From Corynebacterium comes (GTDB taxonomy: Bacteria > Actinomycetota > Actinomycetes > Mycobacteriales > Mycobacteriaceae), in assembly GCF_009734405.1 (NCBI RefSeq), contig NZ_CP046453.1, forward strand, positions 1,860,001 through 1,924,000: a DNA stretch of 64,000 bases, in the 5' to 3' direction. This document shows, one piece after another, positions 18,295-28,100 of this stretch. The notes beneath the pieces were generated by a model that worked only from the letters and a program-made list of their open reading frames with translations, was not told where the DNA came from and made no database searches. Both the position numbers and the translations under genes were made by a program. Numbering within the stretch: the stretch's first letter is position 1; each line of letters opens with the position of its first letter.

Positions 18295-19145
18295 GCCGCC
18301 ACCTCCTGCCGGGTGACGTTGCCACGGAAGCGACGCCGCAGGTACTGGAACTCCATGAGCAGGAGGAACGCCACGATGGGGACCAGTGCCATCGTCGCGG
18401 CCGCGGCCGTGCCCAGATGAAAGGAGAGGATGAGGCCGATGACCACCGAGGAAGCGCCGATGAGGGCGGAGACCACGATCATCGTGGGAATCGACCGGGT
18501 CAGCAGGGCCGCGGTGGCCGGCGGGGCCACCAGCAGGCTGAACACCAGCATCGTTCCCACGGCCTGGAAACTGCCGATGACGCTGGTGGCGATCAGCACG
18601 AGCAGGAGCGCATGGGTCAGCTTCGGGCGCATGCCCAACGACTCCGCCTTGACGGGGGAAAAGGACAGTGCCATGAGGGGGCGGTAGAGCAGGAGGGAAC
18701 CTGCGATGACGAGAACCGCGAGGATCGCCTGCTGCCTGATCGCCTCCCACGACACACCCAGGGCATCACCGAAGAGAATGCTGGTCAGGGAGCCGCTGTA
18801 AGAGTCGGAGCGCGAGATGATGACCACGCCGAGTGCCATCATCCCCACGAAGAGCAGTCCGATGGCGGTGTCCTCCTTGAGGTGGGTGTGCCGGTGGATC
18901 ACCTCCACGGCACCGACCATGACGGCCGCCGCGACGGCCGCGCCCAGGAGGGGGTTGAAGTCGAAGACCACGGCTGCGGCGATGCCGGGCAGCACACCGT
19001 GGACGAAGGCGTCGCCGAAGAAGCTCATGCCCCGGAGCACGAGCCACACGCCGACGGTGGCGCTCATCACCGCAGCGATGAGTCCACCAATGAGTGCCCG
19101 CTGCTGAAAGCCCAGCAGGAACGGGTCAAGTATCCAGTCGATCAC
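18291..19145 (-). CDS. Metal ABC transporter permease (ZnuB/MntB family)
   Basis: A 284-residue membrane protein with about eight helices, typical of the ABC-3 permease family for zinc, manganese or iron. The start is GTG at 19145, 41 nt after the binding-protein gene. The stop overlaps the ATPase start. The conserved SFFGDAFVHGVLPGIA segment is the usual N-terminal family motif. Confidence 0.93.
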   Translation of the reverse strand: MIDWILDPFLLGFQQRALIGGLIAAVMSATVGVWLVLRGMSFFGDAFVHGVLPGIAAAVVFDFNPLLGAAVAAAVMVGAVEVIHRHTHLKEDTAIGLLFVGMMALGVVIISRSDSYSGSLTSILFGDALGVSWEAIRQQAILAVLVIAGSLLLYRPLMALSFSPVKAESLGMRPKLTHALLLVLIATSVIGSFQAVGTMLVFSLLVAPPATAALLTRSIPTMIVVSALIGASSVVIGLILSFHLGTAAAATMALVPIVAFLLLMEFQYLRRRFRGNVTRQEVAA

Positions 19146-19186
19146 GAATTAACTGTAGTCCTCTTGTTCCGTGTTCTTCCGGGCGA

Positions 19187-20182
19187 TCAGGACAGTGCCT
19201 CGACAATGAGGCGGGCGTTCTCCCGCATCATGCCCTGGTAGTCGGCCGCCCCGGAGCCCTCGGGGCCGACGGAACCGACGTAGAGGGGGACGACCGTGAC
19301 CGCCTCGCCGACCTCGGCGGCCAGAGCGTCGACCAGGCCCGGGTTGACGGCGGTGTTGGAGAAGATCGCCGGGACGCCCTCGTCCTTCACCACACCTGCC
19401 AGGCGTGCCAGGTCCCGGGAGGAGGGCTGCGCCTCGGTGGAGCCACCCGGGACGACGACGCCGACGGCACGGAAGCCGTAGGCCTCGTTGAAGTAGCCGA
19501 AAGATTCGTGGTCGGTGACGAGCGCGCGGCGGTCCTCCGGAACGGCCGACAGGGTCTCGCGGAGCTCGGCATCCAGCGCGTTCAGCTCGTCGGCGACCCG
19601 GGTACCGCATTCGGACCACCCGGTGTCGCCGCTACGCTCGGCGACCTTGTCGCCGATCAGCCGGGCCGCGTCAGCCATGCGGGCGGCATCGAGCCAGAAG
19701 TGGGGGTCGAGGTCGCCGTGCTCGTCCTCGGCGTGGGCGGCGTGCTCCTCCGCGGTCTCGCCCTCGTGCCCTGCCCCTGCCCCACCTTCACCGAAGGGCA
19801 GCGGGTTGATCTCCTCCGCGACGTGAAGGACTTCGGTGCCGTCCTCCTCGACCTGGTCGAGCGAGGCGGCGAGACCGCCCTCGAGGCCCAGCCCGTTGGC
19901 GATGACCAGGTCAGCCTTGACCATGTCCGCCACCTGCGAGGATGAGGCGGAGAAATCGTGGGGGTCCGCACCGACCGGCATCAGGGTGGTGGATTCACCG
20001 CCGGCACAGGTGGCGATCTGGGAGGTGACGCTGCCCAGCGGGGAGGTGGTGACGACGAGGGAGATATCGCTGTCGCCGGAGGCGTTGCCGGAACTGCCGG
20101 CGTCGGTCGAACCGTCGCCCGAGCATGCGGACAGCGTGAGAGCGGTGGCGACTGTGAGGGACATGGCGATACGGGCCCGCAT
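19187..20182 (-). CDS. Metal-binding lipoprotein of the ABC importer (ZnuA-like)
   Basis: A 331-residue solute-binding protein. The signal peptide ends in lipobox LSAC (Cys20), so it is lipid-anchored at the membrane. Ligand histidines can be seen at the start (GADPHDF) and in the middle (DPHFWLD). A His/Glu/Asp-rich loop (HEGETAEEHAAHAEDEHGD) lies between them, a feature of zinc-binding members. AGGAGG precedes the ATG. Zinc is the likely ligand; manganese is possible. Confidence 0.93.
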   Translation of the reverse strand: MRARIAMSLTVATALTLSACSGDGSTDAGSSGNASGDSDISLVVTTSPLGSVTSQIATCAGGESTTLMPVGADPHDFSASSSQVADMVKADLVIANGLGLEGGLAASLDQVEEDGTEVLHVAEEINPLPFGEGGAGAGHEGETAEEHAAHAEDEHGDLDPHFWLDAARMADAARLIGDKVAERSGDTGWSECGTRVADELNALDAELRETLSAVPEDRRALVTDHESFGYFNEAYGFRAVGVVVPGGSTEAQPSSRDLARLAGVVKDEGVPAIFSNTAVNPGLVDALAAEVGEAVTVVPLYVGSVGPEGSGAADYQGMMRENARLIVEALS

Positions 20183-20203
20183 GGCGGATCCTCCTGGAAT
20201 ATT

Positions 20204-20236
20204 ATTGAAAACCTAATGAAAACTGTTGTCAACAGT
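20204..20236 (-). promoter_or_regulatory. Promoter and operator-like repeats of the metal importer operon
   Basis: Minus strand TTGACA (20232-20227) and TTCAAT (20209-20204) are spaced by 17 nt. The -35 box is in a perfect 7-bp inverted repeat with a 1-nt centre, ACTGTTGTCAACAGT (20222-20236). The spacer and -10 box carry two related AT-rich units, TTTTCATTA and TTTTCAAT, which resemble halves of actinobacterial Zur sites. Metal repression is inferred. Confidence 0.5.
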
Positions 20237-20323
20237 ACTCCGATTTCGCGGTCCCCACAACTGCAGGAACCGTCCCGGCCGGCACCGGAGGAGTTCGGGC
20301 TCTACTTCAACTGCTGATCTCCC

Positions 20324-21046
20324 CTACCCCGCGGCGCCGAACAACGCACCCGCGAAGTAGGTGAGCGCCAGTCCCGCGGCGCCACCGATGAACAGCCGCA
20401 TGCTGGAGCGGAGGCGGGAGGTCCCGGCCAGGGTTGCCGCGATGAAGCCCGTGAGCAGCAGCGCGATCAGCGTCACCACGGTGACTACCGGTGTCGCCCA
20501 CTGCGCCGGCACGACCAGCACGGCGAGCAACGGCAGCGCTGCTCCCAGGGTGAAGGCACCGGCCGAGGAGACCGCCGCCGCGACGGGGCTGGTCAGGTCC
20601 TCGGCCTCGATACCCAGCTCGAGCTGCAGATGGGCGGGCAGCGCGTCCTTCTGGTGGATCTCGGTGGCCGCCTGCGCGGCGGTCCTGTCACTGATGCCGT
20701 AACTGGCCAGGATTCCGGCCAGCTCGGCATGTTCCGCCTCGGGGTCATCGGCGAGCTCGGCGCGTTCCTTGGCCACGAGCATCTTCTCCGAGTCGCGCTG
20801 GGCGGAGACCGAGACATACTCGCCGAGCGCCATGGACACGGCTCCGGCGATCAGAGACGCCACACCCGCCGCGAGGATGGCTCCCTCCCCTGCGCCCGCG
20901 GCGATGACGCCGAGTAGCAGGGCTGCAACTGACACGATGCCGTCATTGGCGCCGAGGACGCCGGCGCGCAACCAGTTGAGTCGGGAGCCGTGTCCTGCAT
21001 CGTGGGGTTCGTTCGAGTGCCCTGCCAGGGCGGCTGAGAAGGTCAT
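20324..21046 (-). CDS. VIT1/CCC1-family Fe/Mn transporter
   Basis: A 240-residue membrane protein with five helices and the family start WLRAGVLGANDGIVSVAALL, then an acidic cytoplasmic loop (EKMLVAKERAELADDPEAE) that binds metal in this family. Members export or sequester iron or manganese. Its ATG overlaps the stop of the glycosyltransferase gene by 4 nt. It is next to the metal importer but not part of the same transcript, since that operon starts 142 nt to the left. Confidence 0.88.
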   Translation of the reverse strand: MTFSAALAGHSNEPHDAGHGSRLNWLRAGVLGANDGIVSVAALLLGVIAAGAGEGAILAAGVASLIAGAVSMALGEYVSVSAQRDSEKMLVAKERAELADDPEAEHAELAGILASYGISDRTAAQAATEIHQKDALPAHLQLELGIEAEDLTSPVAAAVSSAGAFTLGAALPLLAVLVVPAQWATPVVTVVTLIALLLTGFIAATLAGTSRLRSSMRLFIGGAAGLALTYFAGALFGAAG

Positions 21047-22269
21047 GCCTCCAATTGTCCTCCTTCCCGCCGGAATCCGCGCTCGAAATGACGTCCCGCC
21101 GGCGTCTGCAGTTCCCGGAGCGTCTTCGCCTGGCGGCGGGAATCGAAGGTCTCCTCCACCAGGCGGCGTGCGTTGTGGACCAGCTGCGTGCAGTCCGAGC
21201 GCAGCGCCTCGTCGATGGCGTCAGTGAGCTTGCCGACGCCGCCCGCGGGCACCAGCCGGCCCGTCCGCCCGGTGATGATCACCTCACCGACCGCGGTGAC
21301 GTCGGCCGCCACGCAGGGGATGCCGCAGGCCATGGCCTCCAGCAGCACGGTGGGCAGCCCGTCGGCGTTGCCGTCCGCACCGACGACGAACGGTGCGACG
21401 AACAGCCGGCGGGTGCCAAGCAGGTCGCGTACCTCGGATTGGGTGAGCGGGCCGAGCAGCGTGACGGCCTCGCCGAGACCGGCGCGGTCGATCTGCTCCT
21501 GCAGCTCTTCCCGTAGCGGACCGTCGCCGGCGATCTCCGCGGTGACGGCCAGCCCACGTTCCCGCAGGCGTCGGACGGCCTCGATGAGCTGGGCGAAGCC
21601 CTTCTTCTCCACGAGACGGCCGACCGCCAGCAGGCTCAGGTCGTCCCCGCGTTCCGGGGAGAAGGGGAAACGCTCCAGTTCCAGGCCGTTGTAGACCAGC
21701 GTCATGCGCCCGGCCGACTCCGGGAATCGGGCGCGCAGATGCGCCAGGTTGTAGCGGCTGATGGTGACCGCATGGTGGGCGTCGGCGAACTTCTCCCGCA
21801 GATCCTCCTCCACGACCGACTCGTGGAAGATGTCCTTGGCGTGCGCGGTGAAGGAGTAGGGCAGTCCGGCGATGAGCCCGGCCAGGCGCGCCACGGTGGC
21901 GGCCATCGTGGCGAAGTGGGCGTGGAGGTGCGTGACCCCGAGCTTCTTCGCCAGGACCGCGACCTGCGCCGCCTGCCCGGCGTCGTCCGGGCGGTGACGC
22001 AGCAGCTCAGCCAGGTGCGGGCCAGCCTCCGGTGTGAGCATCTGCCACAGGCCCGAGGCACTGACCGGGCGTGGGACCTGGATGACCGGGGCCTGTACCC
22101 GCGCCAGCTCGGGATGGAAACGGGTGTCGGTGCAGGGGCGCATGGAGAAGATCACCACCTTCTCCCCTCCCGCCTCCCGCGCCAGAATCTCAGACACGAT
22201 GAACGTCTCCGAAAAACGCGGGTACATCTTGAGCACGTAGCCGATGACCGGCTGGTTCCGCTCAGTCAT
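21043..22269 (-). CDS. GT4-family glycosyltransferase
   Basis: A 408-residue two-domain GT-B glycosyltransferase. The N-terminal YPRFSETFIVSEILA and the C-terminal donor-site stretch TVLLEAMACGIPCVAADVTAVGE are typical of colanic-acid-type GT4 enzymes. The ATG at 22269 is chosen for its AGAGGAGG ribosome binding site; the open frame continues 28 codons upstream without one. Acceptor and sugar are unknown. Confidence 0.88.
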   Translation of the reverse strand: MTERNQPVIGYVLKMYPRFSETFIVSEILAREAGGEKVVIFSMRPCTDTRFHPELARVQAPVIQVPRPVSASGLWQMLTPEAGPHLAELLRHRPDDAGQAAQVAVLAKKLGVTHLHAHFATMAATVARLAGLIAGLPYSFTAHAKDIFHESVVEEDLREKFADAHHAVTISRYNLAHLRARFPESAGRMTLVYNGLELERFPFSPERGDDLSLLAVGRLVEKKGFAQLIEAVRRLRERGLAVTAEIAGDGPLREELQEQIDRAGLGEAVTLLGPLTQSEVRDLLGTRRLFVAPFVVGADGNADGLPTVLLEAMACGIPCVAADVTAVGEVIITGRTGRLVPAGGVGKLTDAIDEALRSDCTQLVHNARRLVEETFDSRRQAKTLRELQTPAGRHFERGFRREGGQLEA

Positions 22270-22411
22270 AGCGGGTTGCCTCCTCTGTGCGCGGGTCCGT
22301 CCTTGTCCTGTCACCCCGCAGTCTAGGAACCTGTGGTGAACCCCGGGTGACATGGACGGAAGGGCACCCTAGTCTGGGCGGGAACGACCCCGACAGGAAT
22401 GGCTCCCACGC

Positions 22412-22879
22412 GTGAAGACCTCCGACCGACGCCACTGGCTCGTCCTCGCGGCTCCCGAGGGGCCGGACCCGGGGGGCGTCGATAAGCTACGTCGTCTCCT
22501 CGACCGTCACGGCCTGGTCGCGGGGCGGACCGACTCCCTCCTGCGCGCCCGGGACGGATCCCTGCCCCTCATCGGCGGGGAGGAGACCCCGGTGGAGTCC
22601 GCCTGGCTGGGGCCCGGCGCGCACACCCCTTATTTCCAGGTCCACGGTATCAGCGCGAACCTGGCGCAGTGCCGTCTGCTTTTCGACGTCGCCGTCACCG
22701 CCCGCCTGCTCATCGGCGTGGAACCCGGCCCTCCCCACGCCGTGATCTGCGGCGGTGTGCTGGACGCGGATGATCTTCCACCGGGGCTGGACATGTACTG
22801 CCTGGTCGATTCAGCCGAGGAACTCCACGCCTGCCTCCACGGCGGCGATGAGGCTTGGCACTATGACCGGCCTAACTGA
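22412..22879 (+). CDS. Conserved hypothetical protein
   Basis: A 155-residue soluble protein starting at GTG 22412. I recognise no domain. It is Gly/Pro/Leu-rich with repeated LLxxRD/LLFDVAV-like segments and ends in HYDRPN. Codon use matches the neighbours. The stop is 13 nt before the zinc-ribbon gene, in the same direction. Confidence 0.6.
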   Translation: MKTSDRRHWLVLAAPEGPDPGGVDKLRRLLDRHGLVAGRTDSLLRARDGSLPLIGGEETPVESAWLGPGAHTPYFQVHGISANLAQCRLLFDVAVTARLLIGVEPGPPHAVICGGVLDADDLPPGLDMYCLVDSAEELHACLHGGDEAWHYDRPN

Positions 22880-22892
22880 CATAATGAGCGGC

Positions 22893-23240
22893 ATGAGCGA
22901 AGCGAACTTCCCGCCCTGCCCCGAATGCGGCAGCGAGTACACGTACGAGATGGATCCCCTTCTGGTCTGCCCCGAATGCGGCCACGAATGGGACCCCGCC
23001 GCCCCCGCCGAGGATGAGGGACCGGTGATCAAGGACTCGGTGGGCAACGTGCTGGCCGACGGTGACTCCGTCACCGTAGTGAAGACCCTCAAGGTCAAGG
23101 GCGCGAGCCAGCCGATCAAGGCGGGCACCACCGTGCGCAACATCCGGCTGGTCGACGCCTCCGACGGCCATGACATCGACGCCCGCGTGGAGGGCTTCGG
23201 TCAGATGAAGCTGAAGTCGAGCATCGTCAAGAAAATTTAG
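22893..23240 (+). CDS. YjdM/PhnA-type zinc-ribbon protein
   Basis: A 115-residue protein with an N-terminal zinc ribbon (CPECGSEYTYE followed by CPECGHEW) and a C-terminal beta-barrel segment (VLADGDSVTVVKTLKVKG), matching E. coli YjdM, formerly PhnA. Despite the old name the family is not required for phosphonate breakdown, and its role is unclear. A CATAAT box at 22880-22885 suggests leaderless translation from 22893; ATG 22884 is the alternative. Confidence 0.88.
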   Translation: MSEANFPPCPECGSEYTYEMDPLLVCPECGHEWDPAAPAEDEGPVIKDSVGNVLADGDSVTVVKTLKVKGASQPIKAGTTVRNIRLVDASDGHDIDARVEGFGQMKLKSSIVKKI

Positions 23241-23256
23241 ACTCCGGGTCCCGGGG

Positions 23257-23733
23257 CTACAGCTCCATGGTCCCGGAGTCGCCGCCGGTGCGGTCGCCGG
23301 CGACCCGCGACTTGAGGATCCGCGCCAGCGCAGACATCTTCCCGCCCGGCAGACCCCAGTACTGGGCGGACTCGGAGTCTGCCCGGATCAGCCCCAGGGC
23401 GGGATCGTCCTTACCCTCGAACCAGCCCTCGACGTCCCTGTTCCACAGCTCGTCGACCTTCGCGCGGTCCTCGACGAACTCGACCTCGGCCGCCACCGAC
23501 AGCCAGGTGCCGGCCTCGGACACCGCAAGGTTGACCTGCGGGCTGGCCTTGAGCGCCTCCGCGTGTCCACCCCGCAGCGAGATGAAGAACCACACATCCG
23601 CGTCATCGGTGACCTGCTGGGGAACCATCGGATGTGACAGCAACCTGCCGTCCGTGTCCGTGGTGGTCATCATGACCCAGCTCGCGTCGCGGAGCTTGGT
23701 CACGACATCTTCCTTCGTGATCTCATCGGCCAT
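23257..23733 (-). CDS. Pyridoxamine 5'-phosphate oxidase-like flavin-binding protein (general stress protein 26 type)
   Basis: A 158-residue split-barrel protein. WVMMTTTDTDGRLLSHPM and DVWFFISLRGGHAEALK are the usual FMN/F420-site segments of the general-stress subgroup. It is convergent with the zinc-ribbon gene, 16 nt apart. The enzyme activity is not known. Confidence 0.85.
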   Translation of the reverse strand: MADEITKEDVVTKLRDASWVMMTTTDTDGRLLSHPMVPQQVTDDADVWFFISLRGGHAEALKASPQVNLAVSEAGTWLSVAAEVEFVEDRAKVDELWNRDVEGWFEGKDDPALGLIRADSESAQYWGLPGGKMSALARILKSRVAGDRTGGDSGTMEL

Positions 23734-23851
23734 TGCGTCTACCTCCTGTGTGAGAGAGCCCGCGGTGGGGTGCCGCGTCTTATGCCGCCCAGCATAGGTA
23801 CGGCGCGGACTGTGTGCCAGGTCACTGCGAAAGGCACCTCCATCGGGGACC

Positions 23852-24517
23852 TCAGGGCTGTCGCCCGGCGCGTTGCGCGAGGTACCTGATGTTGCGCATC
23901 ATCTCTTGGCTCATGACGAAGCTGATCGGTTCCACCAGCGCCGGGGAGCTGAAGAGCTTCTCCTGCCAGGTGGGTCCAGCAGAAAAGCTCAACCGCTCGA
24001 TCAGGCGGGTGCTCCCCTGCCCGGCGGGCCGAAGATGCAGCGACCATCTGCCGGCGGTGACAGGTTGCCCCGGGTCGGCGGACTCAGCGGGTGATGCAAA
24101 GAGCACCAGGTCCCGGCCCGGTTCGACATGTGCCAGGGACAGGGCGACTCTGGGCGCCAGCCTGATCTCCCGGACCTGGGAAAGGTCCTGGTGTTCGGGA
24201 AGGATCCGGTCGGTGTTCCGGATCCGGCAGCCGATGAGGTTCTCCAGCCGTTCGAAACTGTAGAGCCCGCCCCGGCCCTGCCCTATCTGCGCCAGCCAGG
24301 GCCAGACTTCCTCGGCAGCGGCGTCGATGGTGATCGCGTGGGTGACGCTCCAGTCGGGCCGGGGAAGCAGTTCGTCCCCGGGCCAGGTGGCGGCGAGCTC
24401 CTGCGGGGTGGCTCCCCAGGATCGGCGGTGCCGCCGGAGCGCCGGCCCGCCCACGATGTGCCCCACCATCCGGAGGGCGGCCGCGATGTTCAGTCCCCAC
24501 CCGCGCCCCACGTCCAT
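23852..24517 (-). CDS. SRPBCC (polyketide cyclase/START-like) protein
   Basis: About 221 residues. The core ITIDAAAEEVWPWLAQIGQGRGGLYSFE is a common SRPBCC start; these proteins bind hydrophobic ligands in a helix-grip fold. A hydrophobic helix near the C-terminus is absent. The ATG at 24517 has GAGGGGG 5-6 nt upstream; an ATG ten codons earlier (24547) is possible. Confidence 0.7.
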   Translation of the reverse strand: MDVGRGWGLNIAAALRMVGHIVGGPALRRHRRSWGATPQELAATWPGDELLPRPDWSVTHAITIDAAAEEVWPWLAQIGQGRGGLYSFERLENLIGCRIRNTDRILPEHQDLSQVREIRLAPRVALSLAHVEPGRDLVLFASPAESADPGQPVTAGRWSLHLRPAGQGSTRLIERLSFSAGPTWQEKLFSSPALVEPISFVMSQEMMRNIRYLAQRAGRQP

Positions 24518-24619
24518 CCGGACCCCCTCGTATCGGCCACCCTGCATAAGACTCAGTTGTTGGCCACTGTAAAATTCCCTCCCCTGGAAGTCAACGGGAA
24601 AAGGGCAGGCCCCGGCCTC

Positions 24620-25153
24620 CTACATCTGAGCGCGCTTGGTGTAGCCCATCCGCGGGCGGAAACCGGCCGGGTGCTTCATCTGGGCGACCGCGTCGGCGAT
24701 GACCATCCGGAAACGCGGACCGATCGGCGGAAGCTTCGAGATCTCGAACCAGCCGACGTCGACGGATTCCTCGTCCCCCACCGCCGGGGTGTCATCCCCG
24801 ATCACGCTCAGGCGCATGGCGGTGTCCATGTAGCGGGTGACATCGCCGTTGTCATAGGTGACGGGGCCGACGGCGCCGACGCCGAGGAGGGCCTCGACGC
24901 GGACGTCGAGAAGCGTCTCCTCCTTGACCTCCCGGACGGCGGTGACGTGCGGCTCCTCGCCGGGGTCACAGATGCCGCACACGGGGGTCCACTCACCGTT
25001 GTCGGCGCGCTTGACCAGCAGCACCTCGGGGACGGCCCAGATCGGGGCGCCCGGCGGGACGTCGCGGACGACCACGGCGGTGACGGCGGGCAGCCACAGC
25101 TCTTGGTTTCCGACCTTCTCGCGGAGTCGGAGGATGAAATCAGGGATGGGCAC
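24620..25153 (-). CDS. NUDIX hydrolase
   Basis: A 177-residue pyrophosphohydrolase. The Nudix box is present as GICDPGEE...VREVKEETLLDV, with the final Gly replaced. GTG at 25153 follows GAGAGGA and overlaps the end of the exonuclease gene by 14 nt, so the two are probably co-transcribed. The substrate may be a damaged or signalling nucleotide; the sequence does not say which. Confidence 0.88.
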   Translation of the reverse strand: MPIPDFILRLREKVGNQELWLPAVTAVVVRDVPPGAPIWAVPEVLLVKRADNGEWTPVCGICDPGEEPHVTAVREVKEETLLDVRVEALLGVGAVGPVTYDNGDVTRYMDTAMRLSVIGDDTPAVGDEESVDVGWFEISKLPPIGPRFRMVIADAVAQMKHPAGFRPRMGYTKRAQM

Positions 25154-28100
25154 TGGAGGGTTCCTCTCGTGTCGGCAGCTCAGTGATCTGGTCGGCGATG
25201 TCGTCCTGGCGACGGTACCGGAAGCGGGACACCAACCTGCGCCGGGGCGCGGCGGGATCGAGTCCGACGGCCCGGCTGATGCGCCCCAGCGCCCCCGGGT
25301 CGGCCGGGTTGATCCAGGTGTCAAGGCCGGTGGCGTTGAGCACCTCGGCGATCCCGCTCAGTCCCTCCCGGCGCGGGGTGGCGTGCTGGACATCGAATCC
25401 GCCCTCGCCGGAGAAGGTGAGCCAGATGCGTTCGCCCTGGCTGATGCCTGCGGCCTCGAGGAAGCGGCGGATGGTGCTGATGGTCGCGCCGGTGCGCGAC
25501 ATGCTCACGGTCTGCTCACCGAGGGGACTGGGCAGTGTGCGCTTGTCCAGCATCTGCACCTGGAGCGCGGCGGCCACGCCCCGGGGGATGCCGGAGCCGG
25601 AGCCGCGGAGGTGGTCGGAGGTGACGGTGGTGAGCCACACCAGGTCCTCGCCGATGCGGTAGAGACCGGGTGTCTCCGTCGGGTCGGCGTCGACCTCCTG
25701 GATCTCCTCCGCCCGGCTGACCTGCCCGTCGACGGTCTGGAAATCGGCCGAGGACGCGTAGAGGCGCACGGATGACTCCGCCACGCCGAGGGTGGTCACG
25801 GCCTCGTCCAGCAGATGGTCCAGGGGAACCGGGCCGCCCTCGACGCGCCTGCCGATCCACTCCGCCAGGGACGAGTACTCCTCCATCCCCCAGTCCCGCA
25901 GCGCCCACCGGTCGCGTCCGGTCCGGGTGATGCGGTCGTCGGCGGACATCGCGTTGGTCAGCGTCCGTGGATTGGTGTCGCCGAGCCGCTCGACGATGTC
26001 CAGGCTGCTCAACGGCTCGCCCTCGATGGCCAGCAGGGCAGCGGCACGGTCCTGCGTGGATCGGTTACGGGTGAGGATGTGATCGCCGTACAGGGTCGCC
26101 TCCCCTGCCAGGCGGGTCCGCAGGACATGGGCGTCCACGCCCAGGTTGTCTGCCACCGCAGGCAACGCCACCACGCCGAAGTCGTCGGCGAAGTCGCTCA
26201 GCGCTGCGGCGAGGTCATCCGCGAATCCGGCGCGCTGGAACCAGTCGCCGGAGATCTCCCACTCGTCCGCCAGCCATTCCAGAGTGTCCAGCATGGGGTT
26301 GCCTGCCACGGGCCCCTCCCCCATCAGGGCAGGCAGCTCCCGACGGAGGTCCGCGAGCGGGGCGAGCACCCCGAAACGTCGGCCCAGGGCGTCGAGCACC
26401 AGGTGGATCGAATCATCCGGTTCCACCAGTCTCCGCTTGAGCCGGGTCTCCAGCTGACGGATCCGTTCACGGGTGACCTGGTGGCGGGAGCCGATCTCCT
26501 CCAGGGTCTCCTTCCCCAGGATCCGGCCGGTGAAGATGTCGAGGTCGCGGGCGTCGTGGCCGATACGGGCTGCCAGCTCAGCGCGGGAACGGTGGATCGC
26601 CGCGGTGGCGGGGTCGGACCAGTAGGGGTCCTCTGCCAGGGTGTCCAGCGCATGGGCGACGGTCGGCGGTGCCGTCTCCCGGGGAAGGTGCGGCAGTTGA
26701 CCGAGCAACGCCAGCCACTCGACCACGGTCTGCACCCCCGGCTGCGGGGCGGGGCCCTGCGGGTCGTCGAGGTAGATGTCCCCGGTCTCCACCGGCAGGT
26801 AGTCCTGGACCTCCGGGGTGTCGAGGGCGGAGTGCACCACGGCGACGAGTGTGCGGTGGACGCGGAGGCGGCCGAAACCGGGGACGTCGGAAAGCTGGGT
26901 GACCGAGGCGTCGAGGGGCCGCGGGTACAGGTTGAGCCAGCGCGCGATCACCGCCCCGGTGCGCGGCAGGGAGTCGGGCACCTCCGCCGGGTCGAGGCGC
27001 GGGGAGATCTCCCGCAGGGGAACGTTCCGGTGCCGCTGCAGCCAGGCGTGGGCGATGTCGTCCGGGCCGGACGGATCCACCCCCAGATTGTCCAGCCAGG
27101 GGAAGACACTGGAGAAGGAGGGCGGAGACTCCTCCGGCGCTTCCGGTGCCGGGTCGAGGGGAACGAGATCTCGCAGCATCCGGGCGAAGGTCGTCTCGTC
27201 GACGATGGGGACTCCGTGGTCACGGGCCTTGCGGGCCTTGACGCTCATCGTGTCCGGGTTGGCCGCCACCACCAGTGCGGACAAACGTGTGACGGCAGCG
27301 ACCTCCAGCCCGGCCGCCCGCGCCCGCTGCTCCCAGGTGTCGCGCCCGAGGGTCAGTGCCCCCGTGAAGGTCACACGGTCACCGGGACGCAGACCGACGT
27401 CCTCCGCCTCGCCGTAGACGGGTTCAGCGATCAGTGCGTCCACCGATGCGGGATCAACCGCCAGCTGGACGGCGATGTCATGCAGCTGGGTGCGCTCCGT
27501 GGCGGTGACCACCCCGTCGGCCCAGGCCTCAACCGCGAGCTGACGCAGATAGTCGAGGTGGATGTCGTTGACCTCCTCGCGGCTGAGGCCGGCCCGCTCC
27601 GAGGCTGCCACCAGCTGCTCGATCTCGGACACCGATAGGGAGGCGTCGAGAAGCGCGCCCCGCAGGAGGCTGCGGTAGCCGTCCACCTCGGCCACGCCGG
27701 TGGCGGGGACGTTCGCGGAGACACGCTCCAGCCAGTGGTCGGATTCCGACTCCCCCCGGAGGCAGAGCTGCTGGCGCGGAATGTCGACGGGCGCCGGCCA
27801 CTGCAACGGGGTCGCCGTGCCCTGGGTGGCACTGTGCCGGGTGACCAGTGTGCGGTAGAGGTCGGCGGTGGCGCTGGCGTCAGCCAGGGCGGCGTGGGGG
27901 CGGTCGTTGCCCAGCCCGACGCTGTCCAGGCATTCGGACAGCCGCTGCGGGGCGCCGGGCAGCAACCGCCGGGAGAGGATCCGGGTGCACTGCGACCACC
28001 CCGTCCCTCCGGGCAGGTCGACGTCCAGGCGGGCGTATTCGGCGGCGAGGAAGCGGGTGTCGAAGGGGGCGTTGTGCGCGACGATCACGCGGCCTCCGAG

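Noticed and set aside
22755..23240. Long form of the zinc-ribbon protein starting at 22755
   Set aside because: The first 46 codons lie inside the preceding gene in another frame; a -10 box and the family's normal N-terminus support a start at 22893 or 22884.
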